A program made the position numbers and the translations under genes. The notes beneath the pieces are model-generated. The model saw nothing but the letters and a program-made list of their open reading frames with translations, ran no database searches and was not told where the DNA came from. 64,000 nucleotides of DNA from Malaya genurostris (lineage: Eukaryota; Arthropoda; Insecta; Diptera; Culicidae), in assembly GCF_030247185.1 (NCBI RefSeq), contig NC_080572.1, positions 299,757,656-299,821,655 on the forward strand. Direction: 5' to 3'. Below are positions 11,478 to 22,851 of the stretch, in pieces (the stretch's first letter is position 1; each line of letters starts with the position of its first letter).

Positions 11478-12298
11478 TTCGACGACACTGAAAAATTTAA
11501 AATTTTCAAGTCAATTTGTTCAGTGTTGGACTCGATAAGGATTTTCCCTAGTACTTGGATTAAAACATTTGACTGATTCTGTGATAGTTACTAATTTTAC
11601 ATAATAATTGCTTGAAAAAAAATTATTCAAAATGTTGTGCCCTTTTCAAAAGACAGACTAGATCAATTTTTGAAAATCAAATTGTGCAAAGTTACATTTT
11701 GGGACAAAATTTACATATCCAGAAGGTTTTATTCAAATTCAATTGTAAACCATTTTTTCGCTAAAAAATTACCAATGGCGTCATTAATTCCACTCGTTCG
11801 GTGCCGTTTTGCACTAAAATTTGATCAATGAAATGGTTTTGTAAAGTTTGCACTGTTATTTGTTAATTTCTGTTGGTATTGATTTACACGCTTGCTGGTC
11901 GGAAAAAAACCGGATGCAAAATAGTAACCCATGAATTACACCGAAAAAATCCAATTACGATGAAATCAAATAATCGATGAATCGATTCGTTGATTTCTTA
12001 AGAACGAAAACCGCTGATAATTATTACGAAAACAATTTATATTTTTCAAGTTGATTGATCAATCGATATTCTAACTTCAACTTTCTACATTCATTTACAG
12101 ATTGTCATCGAATCGAATATCGGAAATGCTAACTATTTAATACTGCACCTCCAGCTGTGCTCGTGCTAGTTCTCACAGGACGATCAGAGTGTAAAGGCCC
12201 ATTCACGCACGCCTCTAGGCAAGCATAGTTTCGAATACAAAAACCGCACCGAACCAAACTGCTCTGCGTGTGTGTGGCTGCCGGAGTGATTGGATGTC
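11478..12298 (+). promoter_or_regulatory. upstream region and probable 5' UTR of mitoferrin
   Basis: The last part becomes less AT-rich near 12100. A polypyrimidine tract followed by cag ends at 12100 (cattcatttacag), a good 3' splice site, so a 5' UTR intron is likely. Its donor and the transcription start are not identified. Confidence 0.35.
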
Positions 12299-13462
12299 AT
12301 GAATCCGGACGAATATGAGCAACTGCCGACGACGAGCGTAGCTACGAATATGACGGCCGGTGCGATAGCCGGTGTCATGGAGCACTGCGTGATGTACCCG
12401 CTGGACTCGGTGAAGACACGCATGCAATCGCTAACGCACATGCATGCACACGACACAATCGTGTCGACCATGCGTGACATGGTCCGGGCGGAAGGTTTGC
12501 TACGACCGTTTCGTGGTGTAATGGCCGTTGTTGCCGGGGCGGGCCCCGCACACGCCCTATACTTCGGAGCGTACGAGTACTCCAAAGAAATGATTGGACG
12601 ATTCTCGGAGCAACATCAGGTTAACTACATGATTTCGGCGGCGATGGCTACACTGATCCACGATGCCATTTCCAATCCGGCCGACGTGGTGAAACAAAGG
12701 TTACAAATGTACAACTCTCCCTACAGATCGATCCTTCATTGTGCACGTGTCGTTTATCAGACCGAAGGCTTGAGAGCGTTCTATCGATCTTACTCAACAC
12801 AGCTTGTGATGAATATTCCCTATTCTGCAATACAGTTTCCAACCTACGAATTCCTCCAGAAAAGGCTCAACAAAGACAATAGCTACAATCCACCGGTGCA
12901 TATGATTGCGGGTGGTGCAGCAGGTGCAGTTGCTTCAGCCCTCACTACACCATTGGACGTTTGTAAAACGCTGCTGAATACGCAAGAGGATGGTGCTGGT
13001 AAGACCAGAGGTCTCTTGCAGGCCGCCAAAAAAATCTATCGTACAGCTGGTCCGATCGGTTTCTTCAAAGGGCTACAAGCCAGAGTTCTGTACCAGATGC
13101 CGGCAACAGCTATCTGTTGGTCCACATACGAATTCTTCAAGTATATTCTGACGCAAGATAGCCGTATCCCTTCCAGGACTGGAAGTTCGTCGGACGTTGT
13201 ATCTGGGACGGAACTAGTCAAGGATGAGAAAAAATTGTCCGATTTGAGATACGTGTTACCTGTCAGTTCCGCATCAGCTGAAGCTTCGGCCAACAGTCTG
13301 ATCGTACGAAGCGGAACAACTTCTGGTGGAGAACGGGACTGTGGACGCCGCGAACTACCGGCCATGTCCGGTGCCGGAATCTACGGGGCGATGAGTTACA
13401 ATACGATGCACTCGAACGATGCAAACCACATCACTGACCATCAGTTACGGCGTTCCAACTGA
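12299..13462 (+). CDS. mfrn: mitoferrin (mitochondrial iron carrier, SLC25A28/37 family)
   Basis: A single-exon frame of 387 aa encodes a mitochondrial carrier that imports ferrous iron across the inner membrane for haem and Fe-S cluster synthesis. The three carrier repeats each show the Px[DE]xx[KR] signature: YPLDSVKTRMQ (P34), NPADVVKQRLQ (P127) and TPLDVCKTLLNTQ (P218). The last is characteristic of mitoferrin/Mrs3-4, as is the MN pair (171-172) in helix 4. The carrier core ends near residue 288; a polar tail of about 100 residues follows, longer than in vertebrate mitoferrins. I chose the ATG at 12299, the first in frame, because the next upstream in-frame codon with start potential is a TTG. 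The stop is at 13460-13462. Neighbours are repeats, with no partner gene nearby. Family identification is secure. Confidence 0.95.
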   Translation: MNPDEYEQLPTTSVATNMTAGAIAGVMEHCVMYPLDSVKTRMQSLTHMHAHDTIVSTMRDMVRAEGLLRPFRGVMAVVAGAGPAHALYFGAYEYSKEMIGRFSEQHQVNYMISAAMATLIHDAISNPADVVKQRLQMYNSPYRSILHCARVVYQTEGLRAFYRSYSTQLVMNIPYSAIQFPTYEFLQKRLNKDNSYNPPVHMIAGGAAGAVASALTTPLDVCKTLLNTQEDGAGKTRGLLQAAKKIYRTAGPIGFFKGLQARVLYQMPATAICWSTYEFFKYILTQDSRIPSRTGSSSDVVSGTELVKDEKKLSDLRYVLPVSSASAEASANSLIVRSGTTSGGERDCGRRELPAMSGAGIYGAMSYNTMHSNDANHITDHQLRRSN

Positions 13463-13726
13463 GTGATATCGATGCGCAAAAAGGTTGGATCAATACACAA
13501 ACTTATTCATCGCCCGGTTATGATTTTATACTAATCTCCAGCCACTTTGATTCACTGAATTGGTCCCACTCGCCTGTGTGTCACACATGTAATATGAGCT
13601 CCCAAAATCCCAGTTATTCTTACAGCAAACAGAACTCATTCGTCAGGGGCGAAAATGAACATTTTTATTTTTAACTTTCGTCAGTTCCACGGGGAGGTTT
13701 CGCTTCATTTGTTTGTGCGTGAATCA

Positions 13727-13732
13727 AATAAA
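13727..13732 (+). terminator. poly(A) signal AATAAA of mitoferrin
   Basis: The first AATAAA downstream of the stop, giving a 3' UTR of roughly 280-300 nt. Inferred from sequence only. Confidence 0.5.
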
Positions 13733-15768
13733 TCGTTTGATTGTGAATTGTAAGCTAATTCGTACGTATTAATTTATATTGGCCCAATCGTTCCTTCATT
13801 TTTACGTATTTACTATTGTGGGTATTTGTGGTAAGCTATAGTTGCGCGTCCGGTTCGTTATTGAGTTGATCCGGATTTTGATGACGCTGGGAATACGGCT
13901 CTCATGTAAAATGTTTAATTGTTAGGCGTGTAAATAGGAGAGCATTACCCAATGCGTTGTTAATTGAGATATCAAGACGTTAACAATAGTGCCACAAATT
14001 TACCCTCCGTTGTTATTGTAATGGTGTTTGTTTTTCATACCACCCATGTTAGGTGAGCAACAAAACACGAAACCTATTCTATAGAGATTAATACTTCGTT
14101 CTAACGTACACCCTTCCAGCATGCGCAAGTGTTCGTGCTGTTCGAAGAAGGAAGATATTCTAATTGAAGCCAATTAGTATAATAAGATTCTGTCTAGTGT
14201 TTCAATGCAGATAGATTATGCCTAGTAGAACATTCTGATCCCGAAACGCTACTGCCTGTTGATTCGCATGCAAAAGCTGATAATTCAAACAAATGGAAAA
14301 ATGAACTTTCCTTTTTTCAACCGTGTGTTGTCATTGAAATTTCTCCCTTCTAAATTGATAACGGTTCCCCTGAGCTCAACAGCAATGATCATTCATGTTT
14401 GCACTATCATCACCCCCTAGTTATAAAAGTATAACAATCGAAAATAGCAACCGATACATATTAGCAATAGAGGCAAATATTATTTTGGGAAATGTTTCAA
14501 ATGCAACACAATTAAACTCACCTTAGGATACTTCTAGGACACCCTTACTTTGTTGCAATCGGTACTAAGTATCGTCTCATGGTAAGATGCCATAGGAATG
14601 CTTGATACCAAAGGATCAAGACGTTGACTGTGTTCCATAGGAACTTGACAGAGGGAAGGAAATACATTTAATTAGAATTGACAATGACTTAAAAGAAGAT
14701 AGAAAAAAATCGAAAAAAACGGAAATGTTATCGTTTGTATAAAACGATGCCGGATTCGCTGGAGAGCGTATTTACCGGAAGTGTACAGTTGAGTAGTGTG
14801 AGGAAAAACAAAATTTCAAATTAAGAAGCAACTATTATAAATACCTGTATATTAAATAAAAAGTTGAAATTTCATGTTTTGATGTTTTGTTTGAACATAC
14901 CGAAACCCAATCCTGATAATAATTCTTTAAAAAAAATTCTAGCCGACGGATTTTTGATTCTTACAAAATAATGTATTTGCCAATTTTTCTAGTATAATTA
15001 ATATTGAGTCACATAAGAGTTTCCCCTTCCTTTTGGGCCTTTTTCATACCATACATAATAACAATCTTTCACTCGCCAGATATGCGAGTTAATAATGCCG
15101 GATTATTTCAAGAGATGTCTCTGCAAACAGAGATTAGTTTACCATGGAATCTGTTGCGTCACTTTTAGCGAAACCATCACGTTCTAATAAACCATTGCTG
15201 TTTTGTCAGTTGCAAGTTAAAGTCGAAATTTTTGCCAAGTAAAGAACCTTTTCGGGTAGTGCTGATTAATTACATTGTTTCGTTAAAAAGATATGCTGAA
15301 TCCCAAAGAACTCTTGGTGAAGCTTACATGAACCATCTATCGAACAAACATGAACAAATCTATCGGGTGCGGCTTGTGAACTTTGGTTTAAACCAGGGGT
15401 TCCCAAACTACTTTGGGTCATTGACCCCTTTACTAAAATCAACTTAGGCCTCAGACCCCCATCAACAAATTCCTTTGAAAATTCAATTTCTTGTTTTTTA
15501 AATATTGATTTAAAATACTTACCAATTTCTGCGGATGGTCAAACAAACACAACTTTCACAGACATCGAAGCTAGTACAAACTATTTCAAAAAAACTGTGT
15601 AAAGCGTACAAGTAAAAACTTATAAAAAAGAATTGCTATGGGAGGGTGGTGCGAGACTGCCAGAGGGGCAAGTGTGCCACCCCTACCATTTTCACATAGA
15701 ATGAGCATTTATCATAAATATACAGATTTGGGTTTATTCATTGAATGTCCACGATATAATTTCATATT
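13733..15768. other. intergenic; hAT-type terminal sequence at 15394
   Basis: No gene recognised. At 15394 the sequence caggggttcccaaactact is a typical hAT terminal repeat, but I did not find its partner. At about 15640 a gggcaagtgtgccac motif recurs, inverted, near 17405. Confidence 0.4.
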
Positions 15769-16091
15769 GGCCCTTATTACCGTTCTCACTTCCACTTTCA
15801 CATTCACTTCACTTACATGTCACTTCACTTGATTTTCCCTATTACCAGTATCACGCATAGTGAAGTGATCACTGTAGTGGAAAAAACTTATTTTTTCAAC
15901 AAAATGTTGGTGACGTGATGTTCATAATGACACCTAGTGCATCCAAGTAATAACTTTTGTCTCCGAAGCGACTTCCGTAATAAAGATTTACATTCACTTC
16001 ACACGATTTTCACCGTGAAGTGATACTGATAATATGGGTCACAATCACTTCACTTGGTTTTCACCGTGTAGTGATACCGGTAATAAGGGCC
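15769..16091. mobile_element. palindromic MITE with ggcccttattacc ends (323 bp)
   Basis: It starts ggcccttattaccg and ends cggtaataagggcc. The interior is filled with direct and inverted copies of cacttcac / gtgaagtgat. The flanks share att on both sides, a possible 3-bp target duplication. Non-coding. Confidence 0.75.
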
Positions 16092-17562
16092 ATTGCTTCT
16101 ATTTTTCTCACTTATTCATTTGATCGTGAAATCCAAACAAACCAGATCTTGTAATTAGCACACAGAAAATATAGGAACGAGATCTTACAAAATAAGAGTT
16201 TTTCAATTATTCTCCATTTGCTAGGGTTTCATTTGAATGTCAGATCATTGGTATACCTTTTAGTTGAATATTTGTTAAACATTGAATATGGATAATTGAT
16301 TTATTAGTAACATAGTACCATGATTTTGCAATCAGTTCATAACGGGTCAAGTTCGCCATATTGTTAATTAATTGTGTATTAACCTCAAAGTCGATCAGTG
16401 TTGAAACATTCAATGTGTTCCAGCACGGATTAAAATTAGAAAAGTTACCCGGCAGATTTCATTCATTTCATCAAATTCAAATCCAGGATTTCAAAACGCG
16501 ATCGAACATTTCAATATAGCATAAAAAATGCTCAACCACCAGATAAGAAAACTAGAACTGTTTACCCCAGTTTCAGTCTCATGTTTATTTTCCATAGTAA
16601 TAAAACCTTTCCGTTCCTCTTAAGAAAGGGATCAGCATATGCACACAGGCAGGATAGATTTTACAGAGCTGCGCGCTAGGGCCTTATAGACTATTCAATG
16701 TAGGAGGTAAACAAATGCCGGCTAAGAGAACCAAGCAGAAATTTATGTAAACCAGATGCGCGCGTATGCATAGCTAGGGACGCGGACGAACCGCCAGGAC
16801 TCCCGATGTGGAATGGAAAGAGAAAACAACAATACGTTGCGTCATATGTTGCGCAACGTTCCAATTCAATGCAACACTTTTCTTATTATAAATAGCTTTA
16901 AGAAATTGTTAATAAACGAAGATTCTGAACGATGGTACGGACATACAATAGGGTTTCTTCGAATAAAAAGTGGTCAAACACAAACATACTTGCTGCTACA
17001 TACTAGTCAGTGCACGGTGGTGGCTCAACAATTCGAAAGACGGCTAAAGAATTCGACATACCGCTGCCGACTGCAAAGAAGTAAATAATGATGATATTTT
17101 TAATACATCTAACATCTAAAATAAACGTGAATCTTATTGATTGTATTAAGGAAAGCAGTACAATTGAATTACGGAGAAAATGTAATTATTGTTAGGGTGG
17201 CGGTTCTGCCCCACATAGAGGGCACTTATGTCCCGCACTGAAAATATTGAGCTACTCAACAAGCCTTCGAAAATTACATGTATTGATTACCGAATTGTTT
17301 TGTTTATCAATAATGTTTTTTGGGCTATCGAGGGAACTCATGAAAGTACTTCATAGGCGTATCAATTATCAAAATCAAGTGTTACTTTATTGTAGAAACA
17401 CGAAAATTCTTAGCATGGCACACTTGCCCCACCGTCCCTTACTTGGTGATTGCTTTTTAAAACAATCGTTAAATTTCTTACACATATTGAAATCTCTACT
17501 TGGATATCTGTTCTCTGTGCTTATACCATTGAAATTTGAATCAAATTGAACATTTCAACAGT
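16092..17562. other. intergenic, no recognised gene
   Basis: An ATG-initiated frame of 91 codons at 16813-17088 (+) has no recognisable domain and lies in repeat-rich DNA. I treat it as chance or decayed repeat. Confidence 0.35.
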
Positions 17563-17703
17563 ATGGCCGCCTCCATTTCCATCGTTCAAGGAAGGATGAA
17601 GAAGAGAGCAAATTTTGATGCTTCACTTATTTTCCTGAAGGATGACGACTCATCACTTTCTTCCATAGATGTCGCAGAGTTGGAGATATTAATTAACAAT
17701 TAA
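17563..17703 (+). CDS. small unidentified ORF (46 aa), doubtful
   Basis: ATG at 17563, TAA at 17701-17703. The peptide starts MAASISIVQGRMKKRANF and has an acidic end (LKDDDSSLSSIDVAELEIL), which looks more protein-like than the surrounding frames. No family is recognised and there is no splice or transcript evidence. It could be chance or an exon remnant. Confidence 0.15.
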   Translation: MAASISIVQGRMKKRANFDASLIFLKDDDSSLSSIDVAELEILINN

Positions 17704-19059
17704 TTGATTAATAACTATCCCGAAATCAGCAAATGCCGTTTGCCAAAATTTTGAAATATGTGTCAGCTTCTTCCGAAATTCGGCCAGATAACTGACATTT
17801 AGGTTTTACATTTTCGGTTTGGAACTACGCAGTCATTTTCGGACGAAATATTTCGGAGAAAATTTCCGGGAAGACGTGAGAATCTACGATCAATTCGGTA
17901 AGTATAATAACTACAAATTATCTTTGACTATTTATTGAAAGCTCCTACCAGATCTTACTTTCACTGTCGGGAAGTCTTTATAGGATATGTCGAAGAATTT
18001 CAATGACACATCAACCAAGGGATATAAATAATAAAATTTAATTGTGATCCTCCATATAATGTTTAGATAAAAACATTATTTTAGTTCAGGGTCAACATTG
18101 GGGCTAAGTCACTTCGACAAAGTTGTCATTTCAAACAAATTTGCTGAAAATATTGTTTCCGTAACTTGAGTGTAATTCATTATATAATGTATTCTCTGAA
18201 ATGGGTGTCCTAAAACCAGTTTTTGTAAGAAAACATAAATATTTTAAATTTATATGAGTTTATCATGTTTTACAAAGTTTTTTATCATTAAAAAATACAC
18301 AACTTTCTCAAACATATTACGCCAGCAACTCTTCACACGATTGAATCAGTGCCATCAAAGAGAGACGGATATCATCGCAACAGCAAAAACCCGACATGGC
18401 TCATTTAACATAGAATAGACACCAGTGCGAGAGCGAATTTCTCTGGATGACATTTCTGAGAATCAAAGGTTAGCACGCTGCTGTGGGGATCCTCTCTGAA
18501 ACAACAAACGTTCGCTTATTCTCGCTTCGCGATCCGATTCTATACAGGCAGGTGATAATTGCCATAGAATCATTTTACTATTACCGCTTATTCTAACTAT
18601 GTGCATAAAACCTTTGTATAAATTGTGTCTATGAAAATATCTGTGAATGCTCCACACAAGGGTTTTGAAATATTGCAAGCTATTATGAGAATCATCAAGT
18701 TGAATCATCGATTTGTTTTTCTGCGATAATTGTCAACTTGCGATGCTCTCTTGGGGAATTCCACTCATCAACGATCATTATCAGACTGTAAATTTTTTAA
18801 AGGGCCGTGAAATACTCAGAGTATGAAGTGAAGCGAAGAAATGTAGAAAAATTTTCTCGTGGTTCATGCATTGAGAGACTCCTTAACCCTTTGGCTTTCA
18901 CTAATTTTCCAACATTTCAATAACCGGCGAAAACTATTTAAAAAAAAAAATTTTGACGGGATCGAAAATTTTTCACTTCGCACGGGCATCTATGAAAAAG
19001 TGAACTGAAATCCCAGTCAGTTCGAAAGACAAGTAACACAATCTTTAAAAAAATATGGA
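17704..19059. other. intergenic, decayed repeats
   Basis: No gene or bounded element recognised. Confidence 0.4.
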
Positions 19060-19560
19060 AGATGCCCCATTGCACGAAACAAATAGAAGATGCCGTGGGT
19101 TGGACCCAAACTCAAAAACAGATGACGAAAAGGTTGAACACTAGTCAACAAGACATTTCTGATCATCTCCACATCATGGGAAAGATTCCTAAGGTGGGAA
19201 AATGGGTTCCTCATGAGCTGAATGATACACAGCAAAAAAAATGATAAACGTTGAACGAAATTTTGCTTTTTCGACATGAAACAAAGAGTTTTCTGAACCG
19301 GATTTTGATGAGAGATAAGAAATAGATTTGTTTTGAGAATCTTCGACATCTACTGGAAAACTAATCACAACGAAAAAAAAACGATTATATACATTTGGTA
19401 GAATCAAACAGATACTACGACCTTCTCAAAACAATGGGAAACTGTAAAACCTATTCGCTACCGATTAGTCAAATGATAAAATTAAATTAAGCATTGCTCG
19501 AAAACAACCAAAATGTTCCAAAAGACAGTGTCGTTTTAACTTCTGTTGTTGACAAAAAAA
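19060..19560 (+). pseudogene. mariner (DD34D-type) transposase remnant
   Basis: One frame gives QMTKRLNTSQQDISDHLHIM, then GKIPKVGKWVPHELND, the mariner linker with its WVPHEL motif. It is followed, after a shift, by HETKSFLNRILMRDKK and a stop where the T-GDEKW block belongs. Farther on come YYDLLKTMGNCKT and ALLENNQNVPKD, matching the mariner YYELLKPGET and RALLEKRP regions. Stops and frameshifts throughout show an old dead copy. The HDN catalytic block is not recognisable. Confidence 0.8.
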
Positions 19561-20086
19561 AAACATTCTGGATTCATTCAATGTTTACAATGTCATTGAT
19601 GAATACATTCTAACTAGTTTGCAAAGTCTGTTTAAACAGAACGGTCAAATTCCACAAAAGAAAATTAATACCGAGACTATGTTTTGAAAATTTCAATGGC
19701 TCATGTTTTTAAATCACGTAACGCTCGTCCCTGGTTATTTCTCAAACTTTATCCGCGGTCTGGCATGACCAGTTCTGAATTAGAAAGCATCTGACAAATG
19801 AGCACGAAAAATAACATCAATCGAATCAAGCATACATACATTCCGCGCAAAGGAGTCAAAGGAGTGAAATGCTTATTCAAGACAAAGCTACATATGAGGT
19901 CTGTTTAAAGCGGTTTATATTTGTTTGTAAATTAAAATAGGCATTGTCGATTGGAGCAATTCATATTACGCTTCCGGTAGATTGTGTGTTATTCGCTCCA
20001 GCATGACTCCTGTTAGGCAAGAATCGCCTTACGAGTGGTTCATATTCTCTGTCGATAGAAAATCAAACCTTAACAGATCTTATTCC
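19561..20086. other. intergenic / 3' flank of PDCD5
   Basis: No canonical AATAAA for PDCD5 was found close to its stop (a gaataagat lies 10 nt after it on the minus strand). Nothing else is recognised. Confidence 0.35.
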
Positions 20087-20622
20087 TCAAATTCCGTAAT
20101 CATCATCGTCATCCGAATCTAAGGCCGCTCTTCGTCGGTCGAATTTAACAGTAGAACTACTGCGAGGCATCTGCTGGTTGAGGCTCTCGAGCAACTTCAC
20201 TAACGAGGCATCGTCCAGTTTGCCACCGATCTGGCCCATCTGTGCCATCCGGATAATCATACCTTCAACCATTTGAGCCTTCTCGGGTTTGCTCAGTTTA
20301 AGCGTGTTGAGTCGTGCGCGGGCGTTCTGATCAAGCAACTGTGAAAGCATTGAGTTTTTCATATCTTCCTGAGCGGCCATCTGTTCCTCTTTAGCCTTCT
20401 GTTGCTCTGGGTTGGCTCCCTAAAGTTTGAACAAAACGAGAGTAGAATGATGTCTCAAAATTTGTAATGATTTCAATTCATGTAAGTCTATTTTTAGGAC
20501 AAACAGCGCAGTTCGAGTATTTGTGATTAATTCTGGCTATATTGTTATAATCCAATACCTAAAGTTACCTGCATTTGCTGGAGACGTTGTTGGCGTATTG
20601 CTTGCAGTTCAGGGTCATCCAT
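20087..20622 (-). CDS. PDCD5: programmed cell death protein 5
   Basis: Two exons: 20622-20569 (18 codons) and 20419-20087, joined across a 149-nt intron with donor GTAACT and acceptor TTTAG, give 128 aa (human protein 125 aa). The start MDDPELQAIRQQRLQQMQ matches the family N-terminus. The core contains the KNSMLSQLLDQNARARL and LKLSKPEKAQMVE helices and ends in a TVKFDRRRAALDSDDDDDYG tail, the basic-acidic C-terminus typical of PDCD5. The family is a small helical nuclear/cytosolic protein linked to apoptosis and to the CCT chaperonin and TIP60. The gene is divergent from SPT4, 616 bp apart. Confidence 0.95.
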
Positions 20623-21238
20623 TGTATATAAATTGTTATATCGGAATCAGAATATTCTCCAAAAACTTTTGAACGATTTTAGTCCTGTTATTAAGTTTTA
20701 AAACGTTTTAAAAGTGATTAATTGTTTTGCATGTATGGTATGCTTTGCCGACTAGTGATGCAGAGTGGCCAAATTTTTTTTTCAATTTACTGACATTACA
20801 AGACTGTTTCGGGTTATCATTTACCGATGTTGGAAGTATTTTAAATTATTTAATTTAAAAATGGTGCTTCAAATAAACTAAATTTGAAGATTTGAATGAG
20901 ACACTAGAAAAATAGTTTTATCTCGGTGGAACACATGACAGAATCTGTAAACCAATTGTTAATGTGTTAGATCTGGCAACTCCCATCGTGTCATGAATAT
21001 GCCCTGCACTGTCACATTGTTTTTTCCTAGGGTAAAAGTTCCATTTTCGGTAGCCCCTGGTAATGAATCAATCCCCTTTAGAATTTTTTCGCATGGCGTG
21101 CAACAACCGCTACAATATTTTTGACATAGGAATTGACATAAATAGTAGTGAATTGTAAAAAAATCGTCTTGGGCGAGAACGTTTTTAGTGGTATTGTTTT
21201 GAGGAGTTTGTTGAAGCGTTTATTCATATAGTATCAGA
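20623..21238. promoter_or_regulatory. divergent intergenic region between PDCD5 and SPT4
   Basis: These 616 bp separate two head-to-head housekeeping genes and must hold both 5' UTRs and promoters, possibly a shared one. No TATA box or initiator stands out clearly. Confidence 0.4.
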
Positions 21239-21758
21239 ATGTCATTCGATTCAATTCCGAAAGATCTCCGCGGGTTACGTGCCTGTTTAGTATGTTCTCT
21301 CGTAAAGGTAAGTACTTGTATAGATTCCCTGCAATACAGTAAACAAACGAATCTTATAGACGTTCGACCAATTTGAATACGACGGTTGTGAGAACTGTGA
21401 AGACTTCCTCCGGATGAAGAATAACAAGGACCAGGTATACGACTGTACCAGCAACAATTTTGACGGGTTAGTCTTTACCTTAAATTTTGTAATTACAAAA
21501 CCATTAACGCTCGATTATTCTAGGTTAATCGCTGTTATGAGTCCAGATGATAGTTGGGTGTGTAAATGGCAGAGAATTAGTAAGTGTCATATAAATACTA
21601 ATCAAATGAATTACTAAATGGCTTCGTAAATCCAAACAGATCGTTTCACTAAGGGAATCTATGCAATCTCGGTATCTGGGCGATTACCCAACGGCATTAT
21701 TAGGGATATGAAGAACAGAGGTATACCTTACCGACCAAGGGACACAAGTCAACGATAA
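21239..21758 (+). CDS. Spt4: transcription elongation factor SPT4 (DSIF small subunit)
   Basis: Four exons, 21239-21307, 21360-21466, 21524-21579 and 21640-21758, all with GT/AG introns of 52, 57 and 60 nt, encode 116 aa (human SUPT4H1 117 aa). MSFDSIPKDLRGLRACLVCS opens the protein. The four zinc ligands are C16, C19, C33 and C36, in the patterns CLVC and CENC. The blocks VYDCTSNNFDG, MSPDDSWVCKWQR and GRLPNGIIRDMKNRG follow the family order. SPT4 binds the NGN domain of SPT5 and controls RNA polymerase II pausing and processivity in the nucleus. The exon boundaries were chosen because each preserves the family alignment across the junction. Confidence 0.95.
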
Positions 21759-21880
21759 CCTGCACTGTGTAATTTAAGTCATATTTCGGAATTTCTTGGC
21801 GCTGTACTGCTTATTTAATTACTACATGTCCTTGCAACGTTCAACTGATTGAAACTCATTCAATTAAACCTTGTGACCTC

Positions 21881-21900
21881 TAATAAAATTGGCTTTATTA
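21881..21900. terminator. overlapping two-way poly(A) signal of SPT4 (+) and CNEP1R1 (-)
   Basis: The 20 bases taataaaattggctttatta contain AATAAA on the plus strand (21882-21887) and AATAAA on the minus strand (21899-21894), six bases apart. They lie 123 nt past the SPT4 stop and about 385 nt past the CNEP1R1 stop, so the two convergent transcripts would end within tens of bases of each other or overlap. Confidence 0.5.
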
Positions 21901-22283
21901 TTCGCAAAAAAAATCATTCAAGTCCAACACAATGTTACAAGAAAGTTAGTAATTCTACTATATATCATTGAAGGCCGTCGAAATGTCTATTTACAATTTG
22001 ACCTTGTAGAACCATCGTCATGTCGCACATTTTCTCCGCACCCTTTCATTGTTTTGAGCCTAGCACTTAAACCATACACTGGTCAGCGTTTTGTCTTCTT
22101 GGGACTCCGGGGACCGTCGCCGCTAAAGTATCTACGAAAATGGAGACGGAAAAGGGAATGGAAAATGATGTGTAGGTTAAAAGCATGCATCTTAAAAGGA
22201 AAATCTACGAAGCATAGCAAGAGGTAGGAGATAACGGGGGTTTAGTAAGATGGCGAAGGTAATTTCGTTAAGACAAAGCCATT

Positions 22284-22851
22284 CTAGCTCATGTCCATGT
22301 ACCGCGAATTGTTAGTCGGGCGAGGTCGTAGAATCAGCTTGCCCGTTTCGTCGCAGGACATGTTGAATTCAGCGAGTACGCTACGAGTGCGAGATGTTAT
22401 TATCTGCGGGGCTATCACCAGTTTATGAATGCCGAATACAAACAAAAGTACTGAAAACGAAGACATTACATGATTGCCCAACACAAGTAATCGGTAAACC
22501 TTACACAAAATCGCTGTTGAAAATGTGAATACTGGATGGTTCCACAGAGAATCCATTAGCGGTACAATAGAGGTTCGGGGATCAGTTAACCAATAAAAGG
22601 CTCCGGCAAATGTTATTAGCGACATCGTACATAGCAGTACTAAAAGTAATTTTCGATTAGATAATTATATACAAATTAAGACTAATCTGGACACATACTC
22701 CGCCATCTCAATGTAGCTGGTTGGAGAGCTGCAATAACCTCGGTCAAACGTCGTTCAAATGCTTTCAAATCTGGAAGAAAAACTACTTATACATTTTTCG
22801 TATGACTTACATTATTTGCAAACCTTCACAAGCCGACGGTTCTAAGGACAT
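22284..22851 (-). CDS. CNEP1R1: nuclear envelope phosphatase regulatory subunit 1 (NEP1-R1, TMEM188)
   Basis: Four exons on the minus strand, 22851-22824, 22770-22699, 22639-22505 and 22450-22284, give 133 aa (human 125). Introns are 53, 59 and 54 nt. The order DLKAFERRLTEVI, LQPATLRWR, first membrane span (ITFAGAFYWL), SLWNHP, second span (LLLLFVFGIHK), then LAEFNMSCDETGKLILRPRP is that of NEP1-R1. The subunit holds and activates the phosphatase CTDNEP1/Dullard at the nuclear envelope and ER, which dephosphorylates lipin and so controls phosphatidate use. The spliced junctions at residues 34 and about 72 keep exact length agreement with the human protein. The third intron has no stop in frame. 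Confidence 0.9.

Noticed and set aside
12290..12298. Start of mitoferrin three codons upstream
   Set aside because: The codon at 12290 is TTG; the first ATG in frame is at 12299.
16813..17088. 91-codon ATG-started frame
   Set aside because: No recognisable motif, no splice context, and located in repeat-rich DNA.
21889..22227. Plus-strand 112-codon frame between SPT4 and CNEP1R1
   Set aside because: It starts at TTG, overlaps the expected 3' UTRs of both genes, and shows no family features.
22669..22698. Alternative exon end of CNEP1R1 exon 2 using GTCCAG as donor
   Set aside because: GTATGT four bases upstream is a far better donor and gives an exact length match to the family across the junction.
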